Origin: Gallionella sp.
Lineage (GTDB): Bacteria > Pseudomonadota > Gammaproteobacteria > Burkholderiales > Gallionellaceae
Direction of reading: 5' to 3'
Assembly (NCBI GenBank): GCA_017880865.1
Contig: JADGRL010000013.1
Span: forward strand, 1-64,000
DNA length: 64,000 nt
Below the pieces are notes generated by a model. That model did not search any database, was not told the DNA's origin, and saw only the letters and a list, made by a program, of their open reading frames with translations. Position 1 is the first letter of the stretch, and the number at the start of each line of letters is the position of its first letter. The position numbers were made by a program, and so were the translations under genes. Below, one piece after another: positions 9,067 to 18,307 of this stretch.

Positions 9067-11498
9067 CCGCGATTGGCTCTCAACTCTTCGGGTGCAAAAT
9101 CATCCACCATGATGACCTTGCGGCGCAGCGCGTAGTCGCGTTCCAGGTGCCAGGCATCATCATCAGTGATGAGACCTAGCTTGCGCGCCTCATTGATGCG
9201 CTCCAGTTCGTCCAGCGACTTGATTTGACCTGCTTTGCGCGCGGTCTCGATCTTCGCCTGCAACGGTTCGCAAGCCAAGGTGCTGGCCAGCGCCGCTTCC
9301 AGTGCGCCCACGGCATCCTGTTCGTCATCGGGAATATAGATGCCCGCCGTCAGACGATCACGCACCGCACCCGGCTGCATCAACAGCGTGGCGATCTGGT
9401 GTCCGAGGTGATCGGAGGGCGGTGACAGTGACCGTCCCAGCGGGAATACCAGCACCCTCAACAGCAGACGCACCAGGATATTCGGGAAGTTTTGAATCAC
9501 GCCATCGAATGCCTGCTGGATCTTGTACAGCGCATCCTGCATCGCCCAATCCAGCAGCGGCAAATCCGCAGCGGGGCGGCCATCGTCCTCGAAACGCTTC
9601 AACGCCGCCGAGCACATATACAGCTGGCTCAACACGTCGCCCAGGCGGGCGGAAATTTTCTCGCGCCGTTTCAGTGAGCCGCCCAACGCCGCCATCGCCA
9701 CATCCGCGCTCAGCGCAAAGGCTGCCGAGAAGCGCGTCATTTGCTGGTAATAGCGATGAGTTTCATCTCCCTCCGGCGTTTCCAGGCCATGACCGCCGGT
9801 CAGCCCGAACACCAGGCTGCGCGCGGCATTGCTCAATGCGAAAGTGATGTGTCCGAACAGCGCCTCATCGAACTGGTGCAGCGCGCGGTCATGGTCAGTA
9901 TCGTGTACCGCCGCAATTTCTTTGAGCACATAAGGATGCGCACGTATCGCCCCCTGCCCGAAGATCATCAGCGTGCGGGTCAGGATATTCGCGCCTTCCA
10001 CGGTGATCGCGACCGGCATTTGCTGATAAAAACGTCCCAGGTAATTGTCGGGACCCAGGCTGATGCCCTTGCCGCCGTGCACATCCATCGCGTCGTTGAT
10101 GACGACGCGGCAGCGCTCGGTGGCGTGGTATTTGATGATCGCCGAAATCACCGACGGCTTCTCACCCATATCCACCGCCAATGCGGTGAAGCGGCCCGCC
10201 GCATCCACCATGTAAGTGTGTGCGCCGATGCGTGCCAGCGCTTCTTCCACGCCCTCGAATTTGCCGATCGGCACCTTGAATTGTTTGCGCACCCGGCAAT
10301 AGGCCCCGCTGGTACGCGCGACCAGCTTCATGCCGCCGGTGCTGCTGGCCGGCAACGAGATCGAACGCCCGGCTGCCAGACATTCCATCAGCATGCGCCA
10401 CCCGTAGCCCACGCGCGCCGTGCCGCCGATGATGTAATCCATCGGAATGAATACATCCAGGCCCTGCGTCGGACCGTTCAGGAAAGCGGAATTCATCGGG
10501 AAATGACGGCGGCCGATTTGCACCCCTTTCGTGTCGGTAGGAATCAGCGCGAGCGTGATGCCGCGACTAACATCGCCTCCGAGCAGGCGTTCCGGGTCAT
10601 ACAGCTTGAATGCGAGACCGAGCAAGGTCGCGGCCGGTGCCAGCGTGATATAGCGTTTCTCCCAATTCAGGCGTATGCCCAAGACATTCGGCTTGCCCTG
10701 AAATTCACCAAAGCACACCACACCCTGATCGGGAATCGCGCCGGCGTCCGAACCTGCGAACGGGCCGGTCAGCGCGAAGCACGGCACTTCCAGACCGTGG
10801 GCCAGGCGATGCAGATATTTTTCCTTTTGCTCATCCGTGCCGTAGTGCAGCAACAGTTCGGCCGGCCCCAAAGAATTGGGCACCATCACCGTCACCGCAG
10901 CCGTGCCGCTGCGCGAAGCCACTTTGCTCACCACGGCCGCATGCGCCTGCGCGGAAAACTCCAGCCCGCCATAACGCTTCGGAATAATCATTCCAAAGAA
11001 GCCTTTGTCTTTGATGAATTGCCAGACTTCGGGAGGCAGATCGGCGCGCTTGTGGGTGATGTCCCAATCGTCCAGCATGGAGCACAGCTGCTCGACCTCG
11101 TTGTCCATAAAGGCTTGCTCACGGGCACTCAGCCCGCACTTCGGGTAAGCGAGCAACTTGTCCCAATTAGGGTTACCGCTGAACAACTCGCCATCCCACC
11201 ACACCGTACCGGCGTCGATCGCCTCCTGTTCGGTGGCGGAAATTTGCGGCAGAATTTTACGGAATATTTTGAACGCGGTGCCGCTGACCACATTGCGGCG
11301 CATGAATGGGATCCCGAAGAACACGATGAACAATACCAGCGCGCCGCCGATCACCATCAGCACATCATCCGAGAAGCGCGCCATGATCGCGACCACCGGC
11401 ACGATCACCATTGCGGCCAACACCCAACTGGTGATCGTGGCGCGGAAAAATGCGAGCATAACGAATATTGCCAGTGCTACCAGAACAGTTAAAGCCAT
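9063..11498 (-). CDS. fadE: acyl-CoA dehydrogenase, FadE type
   Basis: An 811-residue acyl-CoA dehydrogenase that introduces the trans-2 double bond in the first beta-oxidation step. The length matches E. coli FadE (about 814). Two or three hydrophobic segments in the first 65 residues suggest membrane attachment. The central dehydrogenase core is visible (ALTGPFAGSDAGAIPD, then GYGWRMLMECLAAGRSISLP and DVHGGKGI), followed by a C-terminal domain characteristic of the long FadE type. It is the first gene of the visible block; a run of GGGG precedes its ATG. The 86-nt gap to radA must hold any fad promoter, but I could not pick a convincing regulator site. Confidence 0.94.
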   Translation of the reverse strand: MALTVLVALAIFVMLAFFRATITSWVLAAMVIVPVVAIMARFSDDVLMVIGGALVLFIVFFGIPFMRRNVVSGTAFKIFRKILPQISATEQEAIDAGTVWWDGELFSGNPNWDKLLAYPKCGLSAREQAFMDNEVEQLCSMLDDWDITHKRADLPPEVWQFIKDKGFFGMIIPKRYGGLEFSAQAHAAVVSKVASRSGTAAVTVMVPNSLGPAELLLHYGTDEQKEKYLHRLAHGLEVPCFALTGPFAGSDAGAIPDQGVVCFGEFQGKPNVLGIRLNWEKRYITLAPAATLLGLAFKLYDPERLLGGDVSRGITLALIPTDTKGVQIGRRHFPMNSAFLNGPTQGLDVFIPMDYIIGGTARVGYGWRMLMECLAAGRSISLPASSTGGMKLVARTSGAYCRVRKQFKVPIGKFEGVEEALARIGAHTYMVDAAGRFTALAVDMGEKPSVISAIIKYHATERCRVVINDAMDVHGGKGISLGPDNYLGRFYQQMPVAITVEGANILTRTLMIFGQGAIRAHPYVLKEIAAVHDTDHDRALHQFDEALFGHITFALSNAARSLVFGLTGGHGLETPEGDETHRYYQQMTRFSAAFALSADVAMAALGGSLKRREKISARLGDVLSQLYMCSAALKRFEDDGRPAADLPLLDWAMQDALYKIQQAFDGVIQNFPNILVRLLLRVLVFPLGRSLSPPSDHLGHQIATLLMQPGAVRDRLTAGIYIPDDEQDAVGALEAALASTLACEPLQAKIETARKAGQIKSLDELERINEARKLGLITDDDAWHLERDYALRRKVIMVDDFAPEELRANRG

Positions 11499-11584
11499 GA
11501 TTTTTGCATCCCCTGATTTATTTTTTCATGTGTCTGCACTTTAACGCGATACAACACCACAATGCAAGGGCAACGCCCGTGCCG

Positions 11585-12943
11585 CTAGCGCATCCGCTCC
11601 ACGGCCTCTTCGACCCGTTCCACCGCGATGATTTCCATGCCCGCGATCTTCTGCTTGGGCGCATTGGCCTTGGGGATGATCGCGTGGGTGAAACCCAGTT
11701 TGGCGGCCTCTTTCAGGCGCTCCTGGCCGCGCTGCACCGGGCGGATTTCCCCGGCCAGACCGACTTCGCCGAATACGACCAGCTTTTCCGGCAGCGGTTT
11801 GTTCTTGAGCGAGGACACGATGGCGAGCAGCACCGCGAGGTCGGCACCCGGTTCGGTGATCTTCACGCCGCCCACCGCGTTGATAAACACGTCCTGATCG
11901 AAACACGCGATACCCGCATGGCGGTGCAGCACGGCCAGCAGCATCGCCAGCCGGTTCTGCTCCAACCCTAACGACAGGCGGCGCGGGCTGGGCGAATGCG
12001 CTTCATCCAATAGCGCCTGTATCTCGACCAGCAACGGGCGCGTGCCTTCTTGCGTGACCATCACACACGAGCCCGCCACCTGCGCGCTGTGCTGCGACAG
12101 GAACAGCGCGGACGGATTGCTCACTTCGCGCAGGCCTTTTTCGGTCATCGCGAACACGCCGAGTTCGTTCACCGCGCCGAAGCGGTTCTTGAATGCGCGC
12201 ACCAGACGAAAACTCGAATGGGTGTCGCCCTCGAAATACAGCACCGTATCGACGATGTGCTCCAGCACGCGGGGCCCGGCCAGCGCGCCTTCCTTGGTGA
12301 CATGCCCGACCAGGATCATCGTGACGTCGGTGCTCTTGGCGACGCGTGTGAGCTGCGCCGCGCATTCGCGCACCTGCGACACTGAGCCGGGCGCGGAAGT
12401 CAGTTGCTCGGAATACACGGTCTGGATGGAATCGATCACCACCACGTCAGGCTTTTCATGGGCGATGACCGCCTGAATTTTTTCCAGCTGGATTTCCGCC
12501 AGCAGATTCATTTCGTGCGCGTCCAGCGACAGCCGCTTCGCGCGCAACGCGATCTGTTGCGTCGATTCCTCGCCGCTGACATACAACACTTTTTTGTGTG
12601 AGGACAGATGCGCCAGCGTCTGCAACAGCAGCGTGGATTTTCCGATGCCCGGGTCACCGCCGATCAGCACCACCGCGCCTTGCACCAACCCGCCGCCCAG
12701 CACCCGATCAAATTCGGCAATACCGGTGGGCGTGCGCGGTACTTCCGCCGCCTCAACCTCGGCGAGTTTTTGCACTTTCCCTGTCGCCGTCAGCGCGCTG
12801 AAGCGATTCTTCCCGCTCACGGCTACCTCGGCCACGCTCTCCACCAGCGTGTTCCACGCCTCGCAATGCGGGCACTGCCCCTGCCATTTTGAAACCTGCC
12901 CACCGCATTCTGTGCAGGAATAAATCGTTTTTGCCTTTGCCAT
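11585..12943 (-). CDS. radA: DNA repair protein RadA/Sms
   Basis: A 452-residue RecA-related helicase that promotes branch migration during recombination. The N-terminal zinc finger (CTECGGQVSKWQGQCPHC), Walker A GGDPGIGKS, the RadA-specific KNRFG motif and the C-terminal Lon-like domain are all visible in the expected order. The length matches the family (about 460). AGG lies 6 nt before the ATG. It stands alone between fadE and a lipoprotein gene. Confidence 0.96.
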   Translation of the reverse strand: MAKAKTIYSCTECGGQVSKWQGQCPHCEAWNTLVESVAEVAVSGKNRFSALTATGKVQKLAEVEAAEVPRTPTGIAEFDRVLGGGLVQGAVVLIGGDPGIGKSTLLLQTLAHLSSHKKVLYVSGEESTQQIALRAKRLSLDAHEMNLLAEIQLEKIQAVIAHEKPDVVVIDSIQTVYSEQLTSAPGSVSQVRECAAQLTRVAKSTDVTMILVGHVTKEGALAGPRVLEHIVDTVLYFEGDTHSSFRLVRAFKNRFGAVNELGVFAMTEKGLREVSNPSALFLSQHSAQVAGSCVMVTQEGTRPLLVEIQALLDEAHSPSPRRLSLGLEQNRLAMLLAVLHRHAGIACFDQDVFINAVGGVKITEPGADLAVLLAIVSSLKNKPLPEKLVVFGEVGLAGEIRPVQRGQERLKEAAKLGFTHAIIPKANAPKQKIAGMEIIAVERVEEAVERMR

Positions 12944-13023
12944 TTCGACCTTTTATTTGATGCGCCCAGATTTGATACGCCCGAAAAAACAACAGGCACG
13001 ACTTAACGCTTGCGAAAGATGGG

Positions 13024-13644
13024 TTATTTGCCCAGCAACCCCTGCCCGATCATGTTCTTCACGATGACGCCGATGTAGTCCTGAATGAGGCTTTGATCCG
13101 ATCCGATGATCCCGGTCTCCGACGAAGCGGCCCAGATCAGCTTGTTACTCTTCGCTTCATACAGATTGGTCTCGATGATTGCATATTCGTCATCGACGAT
13201 ATAACCCGGCGTGTACATGTAGTGGTAGCCCTGTCCGTAATAGTCCGGCCAGTTGCCATAATATGGCGGGGGGTAATAGAGCGTCCCCGGCACATAATAT
13301 TGCACGAACTTTTTGCTCACCAGCCTCGTGACGAGCACCGTATCCGCCCCCAGTTCCGCCACTTTTTTCGCGATGGCCGCCTGGTCGCCCTGCTGCGCGT
13401 CGGGAATGACGGTATAGCTGGCGATCGCATCCGTCCCGCGAGATTTGAGTTGCCGGACAAACTCATCTTCAAATAGTCTGCGATTGAGCGGGATTTTGGT
13501 TACCCCGACCACCATGATTTTAGTGGGACGAGCTTGGTACGACGGGTCTTTCCAGACCGAGGTGAGTTGTGTCGAGGCGCATGCGGTGACCAGCACGGCT
13601 ACGAGTATTAACAGACCAGCCGGATTTCGTAAATAACGTTTCAT
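13024..13644 (-). CDS. DUF4136-type lipoprotein
   Basis: A 206-residue predicted lipoprotein. The signal peptide ends in a lipobox-like VTAC, followed by ASTQLTSVWKDPSYQ, the start of DUF4136-like domains. The middle contains a Tyr/Pro-rich patch around YYPPPYYGNWPDYYGQGYHY. Its role is unknown; family members are envelope proteins. GGAGAAG lies upstream of the ATG. It is divergent from emrA, and the 198-nt gap between them carries palindromes and direct repeats. Confidence 0.75.
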   Translation of the reverse strand: MKRYLRNPAGLLILVAVLVTACASTQLTSVWKDPSYQARPTKIMVVGVTKIPLNRRLFEDEFVRQLKSRGTDAIASYTVIPDAQQGDQAAIAKKVAELGADTVLVTRLVSKKFVQYYVPGTLYYPPPYYGNWPDYYGQGYHYMYTPGYIVDDEYAIIETNLYEAKSNKLIWAASSETGIIGSDQSLIQDYIGVIVKNMIGQGLLGK

Positions 13645-13686
13645 GTTGCTTCTCCTTCATTTCGAACAAATGGCAGCTCGCCCGTA

Positions 13687-13803
13687 GCGTGAAGGATACG
13701 CCACTTCACGCGCCCCGACCAACGCGCACAAGCGCGCTATTCCGGAATAGAAAATCAGGGAATTGTAATATTCGGCAAGGGTAAAACCAGGAATGGTAAT
13801 ATC
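13687..13803 (+). promoter_or_regulatory. cluster of palindromes and direct repeats upstream of emrA
   Basis: Three elements lie in this gap. GCGTGAAG (13687-13694) pairs with CTTCACGC (13704-13711). CTATTCCGGAATAG at 13737-13750 is a perfect 14-bp palindrome. GGAATTGTAATATT (13759) recurs as GGAATGGTAATATC (13790), exactly 31 nt apart or about three helical turns. They sit 40-155 nt before emrA and look like operator sites. No regulator gene is nearby, so the binding protein is unknown. Confidence 0.45.
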
Positions 13804-13842
13804 TGCGTAACCAAACTCATACGCGCGGTTAAGCCTACGACC

Positions 13843-15093
13843 ATGACCGATCAAAGCAGCCCGACCTCATCTGCCCCGCCCGGCAAACGGAACGCTATTC
13901 TGCTGCGCATCACCGCGCTGGCGCTGGCGATGCTGCTGGTTGTTTTTGGCTGGTGGTTCTTTTCCGCGCGCTGGCACAGCAGCACCGATGATGCCTATGT
14001 CGGCGGCAACATCGTCGCGCTGACGCCGCTGACCGGCGGCACGGTGATCTCTATTCATAGCGACACCACGCAAGCCGTGATCGAAGGCCAGCTGCTGGTG
14101 CAACTGGACGACAGCGATGCGCGCCTGCAACTGGATGGCGCGGCAGCCGCGCTGGCTGCGGCGGTGCGCGAGGTGCGCGGCCTGTATGCGATCAGCCGGG
14201 GCAATTTGCCGCTGATCGCACAGCGCCGCGCCGATCTGGCGCGGGCTCAGGCGGAACTGGCCAGCAGCGATGCATCGTTGGCACAGGCCAAAGCCGAATT
14301 CAAACGCCGCGAATCGCTGGTCAAGCAGAATTTCATTTCGGCGGAAAACCTGCAGATCGCGCAAACCGCACGGGATGCGGCACGTGCGCAGCACGATGCG
14401 GCGCTCAGCGCAATACAAGCCAGCACGGCTGCGATCACCCAGAGCGTGGATCAGGCCAGTGCTTCGAGCGCGCGTGTGGACAACACCTCGCTGGAAAATC
14501 ATCCCAATGTGCGCAGCGCCGCGGTGAAGGTTCGCGAAGCCGCTCTCGCGCTGGCGCGCACCCGCGTGCTGGCTCCGGTCAGCGGGCAAGTGGCGAAACG
14601 CTCGGTGCAAATCGGTGAACGGGTCAAGCCCGGCGATGCGCTGATGGCGCTCGTGCCGCTCGACCGCGTATGGCTGGATGCCAATTTCAAGGAGACCGAA
14701 TTGCGCGACGTGCGCATCGGTCAGCCCGTCGCGATCACTTCCGATTTCTACGGAGACTCGGTCGTGTTTCATGGACAGGTGGCCGGTCTGGCGGCGGGCA
14801 CGGGTTCCGCGTTCGCGCTGTTGCCCGCGCAAAATGCCACCGGCAACTGGGTGAAAATCGTGCAGCGCCTGCCGGTGCGCATCACGCTGGACAGCAAAGA
14901 GTTGCAGGAACACCCGCTGCGCATCGGGCTATCCGTGGACGCCGTGATCGACACGCATGACCGCAGCGGCCCTGCGCTGACGATGTTGCCCAACACCACG
15001 GCGATCGCCGCCACCTCCGTTTATGCGCAGGACATCAAGGCCGCCGACGCGCTCGTGGCGCAAATCATCGCCGATAATCTGGAACGCAAGTGA
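13843..15093 (+). CDS. emrA: EmrA/HlyD-family membrane fusion protein
   Basis: A 416-residue periplasmic adaptor that links an inner-membrane exporter to an outer-membrane channel. One transmembrane helix lies near residues 21-42, followed by STDDAYVGGNIV, the EmrA-type entry into the barrel-sandwich domain. A coiled-coil hairpin with many Ala and Gln residues spans roughly residues 95-220. The lipoyl half motif LAPVSGQVAKRSVQIGERV follows. It overlaps emrB by 4 nt. No TolC-like gene or MarR regulator accompanies the pair, so a channel must be supplied from elsewhere. Confidence 0.9.
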   Translation: MTDQSSPTSSAPPGKRNAILLRITALALAMLLVVFGWWFFSARWHSSTDDAYVGGNIVALTPLTGGTVISIHSDTTQAVIEGQLLVQLDDSDARLQLDGAAAALAAAVREVRGLYAISRGNLPLIAQRRADLARAQAELASSDASLAQAKAEFKRRESLVKQNFISAENLQIAQTARDAARAQHDAALSAIQASTAAITQSVDQASASSARVDNTSLENHPNVRSAAVKVREAALALARTRVLAPVSGQVAKRSVQIGERVKPGDALMALVPLDRVWLDANFKETELRDVRIGQPVAITSDFYGDSVVFHGQVAGLAAGTGSAFALLPAQNATGNWVKIVQRLPVRITLDSKELQEHPLRIGLSVDAVIDTHDRSGPALTMLPNTTAIAATSVYAQDIKAADALVAQIIADNLERK

Positions 15094-16658
15094 GCGCATC
15101 GCCCGCCGCGAATTACAGCGCAGCCGGGCAACCCGCCGCTCTGAGCGGCATGAAATTATTTCTGGCAACGCTGGCGCTGGGCTTGGGTTCGTTCATGAAC
15201 ATTCTGGACCTGACCATCGTCAACGTGGCCGTGCCCACGATGGCCGGCGATTTCGCGGTCAGCCCGACGCAAGCCACCTGGATCATCACCTCCTATTCTG
15301 TAGCCGAGGCCATCATGCTGCCGCTGGCCGGATACCTGGCCGGACGCTTTGGCGCGGTGCGCAGTTTTGTCGCCGCGACCTTGCTGTTCACGCTGGCTTC
15401 GCTGTTGTGCGCGATGTCATTCACCTTCCCGATGTTGCTCGCCGCCCGCGTGCTGCAAGGAGTGTTTGGCGCCTCGATGATCCCGCTGTCGCAGACGCTG
15501 CTCACCGCGATTTACCCGCCGCACAAACGCGGACTGGCGCTGGGCATCTGGGCGATGACCACGGTGATCGCGCCGATCGCAGGTCCCCTGGCGGGTGGCT
15601 GGCTGACCGACAACACCAGCTGGCACTGGATATTTCTGATCAACCTGCCGGTCGGTCTGCTAGTCGGTATTTCCGTCTGGGTAATGTTGTCGCATCGCGA
15701 CGCGCTGCAACCGGGCAAGCGCGATCAGAAAATGGATTGGGTCGGGTTGTCGCTGTTGATTGTCGGTATCGGCTCGCTGCAAATCCTGCTCGACAAAGGC
15801 AACGAGCTCGACTGGTTCAACTCGGGCTTCATCATCACGCTGGCGGCACTGGCTGCGTTCGCGCTGCTGGTATTCGTGATCTGGGAGCTGGATGATCCGG
15901 CCCCGCTGGTCGATTTGCGCCTGTTCACCCAGCGAAATTTTATGGTGGGGACGGTGTGCCTGTTGATCGGCTCGATGGCTTTTTTCGGCGTGGTCGTCAT
16001 CATCCCGTTGTGGCTGCAAACCTTTCAGGGCTACACCTCGATGTGGGCGGGCAAGGCCGTGGCCTTCGGCGGCATACTGGCGTTCTTTCTGGGGCCGATC
16101 ATCGGCATCAACATCGCCCGCGTCGATGCGCGCGCCATCACCACGTTCGGCTTCATCGTATTCGCGCTGGTGGGTTTCTGGAGCGCGAACTTCACGCCGG
16201 ATATCGACTATTGGTCGATCGCGCTGAGCCGTTTATTCATGGGCATCGGCATCAGCTGTTTCTTCCTGCCGCTGGTCACCATCAGCCTGTCCGGTCTGCC
16301 CCCGGAGCGGATCGCGGCGGCCTCCGGCCTCACGAATTTCATGCGCAATCTGGGCGCCAGTTTTGGCACCGCGATCACCACCTGGCTGTGGAACAGCAAG
16401 GCTGCCGAATACCACGCCAGACTGTCGGAAAACATCCACCCCTACAATCCGGTGTCGAACGATTATCTGGACCAGTTGCATAGGCTCGGCATGCCGGACG
16501 ATACCGCCTACGCCTATCTGGAAAACCTGATTTCCATCCAGTCCTACACGCTGGCCACCGATCAGATCCTGATGATTTCCGCCACGGTGATGCTGTCATT
16601 GATCACGCTGATCTGGTGGGCCAGGCCGCCGTTCGTCGCCAAGCGCGGGGAGCATTGA
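15090..16658 (+). CDS. emrB: EmrB/QacA-type MFS drug exporter (DHA2, 14 TM)
   Basis: A 522-residue proton-driven multidrug exporter. The N-terminal block FMNILDLTIVNVAVPTM, motif C (GIWAMTTVIAPIAGPLAGG) and the many hydrophobic helices place it in the DHA2 family. It starts with GTG, which overlaps the emrA stop as GTGA, so translation is coupled. Together with EmrA it should expel hydrophobic toxic compounds across both membranes. The substrate is not predictable from sequence. Confidence 0.92.
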   Translation: MSASPAANYSAAGQPAALSGMKLFLATLALGLGSFMNILDLTIVNVAVPTMAGDFAVSPTQATWIITSYSVAEAIMLPLAGYLAGRFGAVRSFVAATLLFTLASLLCAMSFTFPMLLAARVLQGVFGASMIPLSQTLLTAIYPPHKRGLALGIWAMTTVIAPIAGPLAGGWLTDNTSWHWIFLINLPVGLLVGISVWVMLSHRDALQPGKRDQKMDWVGLSLLIVGIGSLQILLDKGNELDWFNSGFIITLAALAAFALLVFVIWELDDPAPLVDLRLFTQRNFMVGTVCLLIGSMAFFGVVVIIPLWLQTFQGYTSMWAGKAVAFGGILAFFLGPIIGINIARVDARAITTFGFIVFALVGFWSANFTPDIDYWSIALSRLFMGIGISCFFLPLVTISLSGLPPERIAAASGLTNFMRNLGASFGTAITTWLWNSKAAEYHARLSENIHPYNPVSNDYLDQLHRLGMPDDTAYAYLENLISIQSYTLATDQILMISATVMLSLITLIWWARPPFVAKRGEH

Positions 16659-16683
16659 GCGCATATCCACAGCGCTACATTGC

Positions 16684-17220
16684 TCACGCCATCTTGGAAG
16701 GCAGCTTGATCGTATCGCCCGCTACCATGAACACGCCCTTGCCCTGATGATGCAGCGTACGCGGGTTTTTCTGGGCGGGATCGATCCAGGCCGCGACCAC
16801 CTCCAGCACGAAGAAGTTGTACTTGTTCACCATCCGGGTATCGACCACACGGCATTCGAGGTTGGCGTAGCACTCGGCGATCAGCGGCGCGACAACCATG
16901 GCTGAGGGCAGCGGCGTCAGCTTGAATTTCTTGAACTTGTCCACCTTATCCCCCGAGCAGTTGCCGATGCCCACCACCTGCTTCGCCAGATTTTCCGCCG
17001 GTATGGCGATCACACATTCCTTTGTTTTTGTAAGCGCATCGAAGCTGTAGTTATTCCCGCTGATCACACAGCCCACCAGCGGCGGCACAAACTCCATCAT
17101 CGTGTGCCACGACTGGGTCATGATGTTCGTCTTGCCCTTGTGCGCGGTGGTCACCAGCACTACAGGCCCCGGCTCCAGCAGGCGGTAAACTTTGGATAAG
17201 GGAAAAGATTTTTTCGTCAT
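16684..17220 (-). CDS. flavin reductase-like FMN-binding protein
   Basis: A 178-residue split-barrel protein of the flavin reductase (DIM6/NTAB) type, expected to bind FMN. Visible features are PGPVVLVTTAHKGKTNIMT near the N-terminus, VGCVISGNNYSFDALTKT, and NLECRVVDTRMV. AAAGGAG stands 8 nt before the ATG. It converges with emrB (25 nt apart). Its upstream gap carries a short dispersed repeat. The electron acceptor or partner oxygenase is not encoded nearby. Confidence 0.82.
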   Translation of the reverse strand: MTKKSFPLSKVYRLLEPGPVVLVTTAHKGKTNIMTQSWHTMMEFVPPLVGCVISGNNYSFDALTKTKECVIAIPAENLAKQVVGIGNCSGDKVDKFKKFKLTPLPSAMVVAPLIAECYANLECRVVDTRMVNKYNFFVLEVVAAWIDPAQKNPRTLHHQGKGVFMVAGDTIKLPSKMA

Positions 17221-17243
17221 CGCAGTGCTCCTTTCATCAAAGG

Positions 17244-17270
17244 AAATTCGAGGCTGCCCCCTTTAATTTT
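17244..17270. repeat. short dispersed repeat, copy 1
   Basis: AAATTCGAGGCTGCCCCCTT and the following TAATTTT match the element at 31751-31776 with only a few mismatches. The shared core is CTGCCCCCTTTAA. It lies in the leader of the flavin reductase gene and marks the left edge of an AT-rich variable region. Its resemblance to short mobile-element scars is from memory and is inference. Confidence 0.5.
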
Positions 17271-17376
17271 CTCCAAGGGAATTGGAAGCCAACCCTATAG
17301 CTAGTCACAGTGATATACAAATACTGGCAGTCGAAATTAAATACCTAATACTCCATGCCAGAAAGAAAATCGACGT

Positions 17377-17604
17377 TCAACCCAATTTCGCATCATCTTT
17401 TGAAATAACAATTGTATTTTTAGGTTTCTGTTTGAGTTGTTTTTTAAGCGTTACGACCAATTCCTTATCAGTAACTCGATCAAACTCGAGTTTCCCAATA
17501 CGTTTTAATAGTTTCGATCTATCCGCTAGGAGACATTTTAGATATTCACGTACATCAGGATCGCACGCCTTGAGTTTTTTTTGAAGTTCGATAGATGAAT
17601 TCAT
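17377..17604 (-). CDS. small hypothetical protein, charged and helical
   Basis: A 75-residue protein, MNSSIELQKKLKACDPDVRE onward, rich in Lys, Leu and Asp and predicted to be helical or coiled-coil. I do not recognise it. Two in-frame ATGs are close together (17610 and 17604); the second has AGGA 5 nt upstream, so I chose it. The DNA is AT-rich like its neighbours in this island. It lies just downstream of a GNAT acetyltransferase gene on the same strand and may share its transcript. Confidence 0.5.
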   Translation of the reverse strand: MNSSIELQKKLKACDPDVREYLKCLLADRSKLLKRIGKLEFDRVTDKELVVTLKKQLKQKPKNTIVISKDDAKLG

Positions 17605-17628
17605 GATCATCCTAATATGGTATTAATG

Positions 17629-18165
17629 TTACGTTGCAACGGATATACGGGAAAATTTATACACATGATGGACTTGGTCGAAAAAATCAACGTATTCTCG
17701 TACACACGTAAAGCCATGAGACCGCAATAGAGCAACAGCTTTCGTGTTTTCGGGGCACACAGTAGCAAAGCATTCGTCATTACCAAGGCGATCTAGCCAA
17801 GCATGCTGCAGCATGCTCAAGACTTCACCACCGTAGCCACAGCCTTGGTACTCTGGTAAAAAAGAAATGAGCATGTCTGTTTCGGGGATGTCTCGATTCG
17901 GCACGAAGCCACAGTAACCGAGTGATACACCATCGGAAATAGATTCGATGACATACATGCTGTTCGTGGCAGGACGTCCTGCCAGCTTAGTAACGCCCTC
18001 AACAGCCTCTGTCGCTGTCAGATTCAGGCTGGGGCCGAGGAATCGCCGTACATCGGCCTCGTTACTCAGCCTCATGTGCAGGCGCGCATCGTTGGGCGTG
18101 ATGAATCGCAATCGAACACGATCACCTTCCCAAGGCATCGACTTAGCCAGCAGCTCTTGCCACAT
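17629..18165 (-). CDS. GNAT-family N-acetyltransferase
   Basis: A 178-residue acetyltransferase of the RimJ/RimL-like branch. It begins with GDRVRLRFITPNDARLHMRL, followed by the acetyl-CoA-binding region EYQGCGYGGEVLSMLQHAWL and the C-terminal NTKAVALLRSHGFTCVREY that ends the fold. It could acetylate a protein N-terminus or a small amine; the substrate is unknown. Its AT-rich codon use suggests acquired DNA, as for the genes on both sides. Confidence 0.8.
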   Translation of the reverse strand: MWQELLAKSMPWEGDRVRLRFITPNDARLHMRLSNEADVRRFLGPSLNLTATEAVEGVTKLAGRPATNSMYVIESISDGVSLGYCGFVPNRDIPETDMLISFLPEYQGCGYGGEVLSMLQHAWLDRLGNDECFATVCPENTKAVALLRSHGFTCVREYVDFFDQVHHVYKFSRISVAT

Positions 18166-18307
18166 AAAATATGTTATCCAACGTCATCGTTTATGTATGG
18201 GTTATATTGCTCCGTGATGCCGTTGTTATTGGAGTCGATTTATTTTTCATCAAAATAATTCATCATTCCAAAAACAATTCGACTCCGGCAACAATCCACG
18301 CCTTATT

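Noticed and set aside
9741-11492. Long plus-strand open frame of about 583 codons opposite fadE
   Set aside because: Antisense shadow of fadE; amino-acid composition is unnatural (many His, Arg and Gln residues) and there is no ribosome-binding site.
13867-14913. Minus-strand open frame of about 348 codons opposite emrA
   Set aside because: Shadow of emrA, which has clear HlyD motifs on the plus strand.
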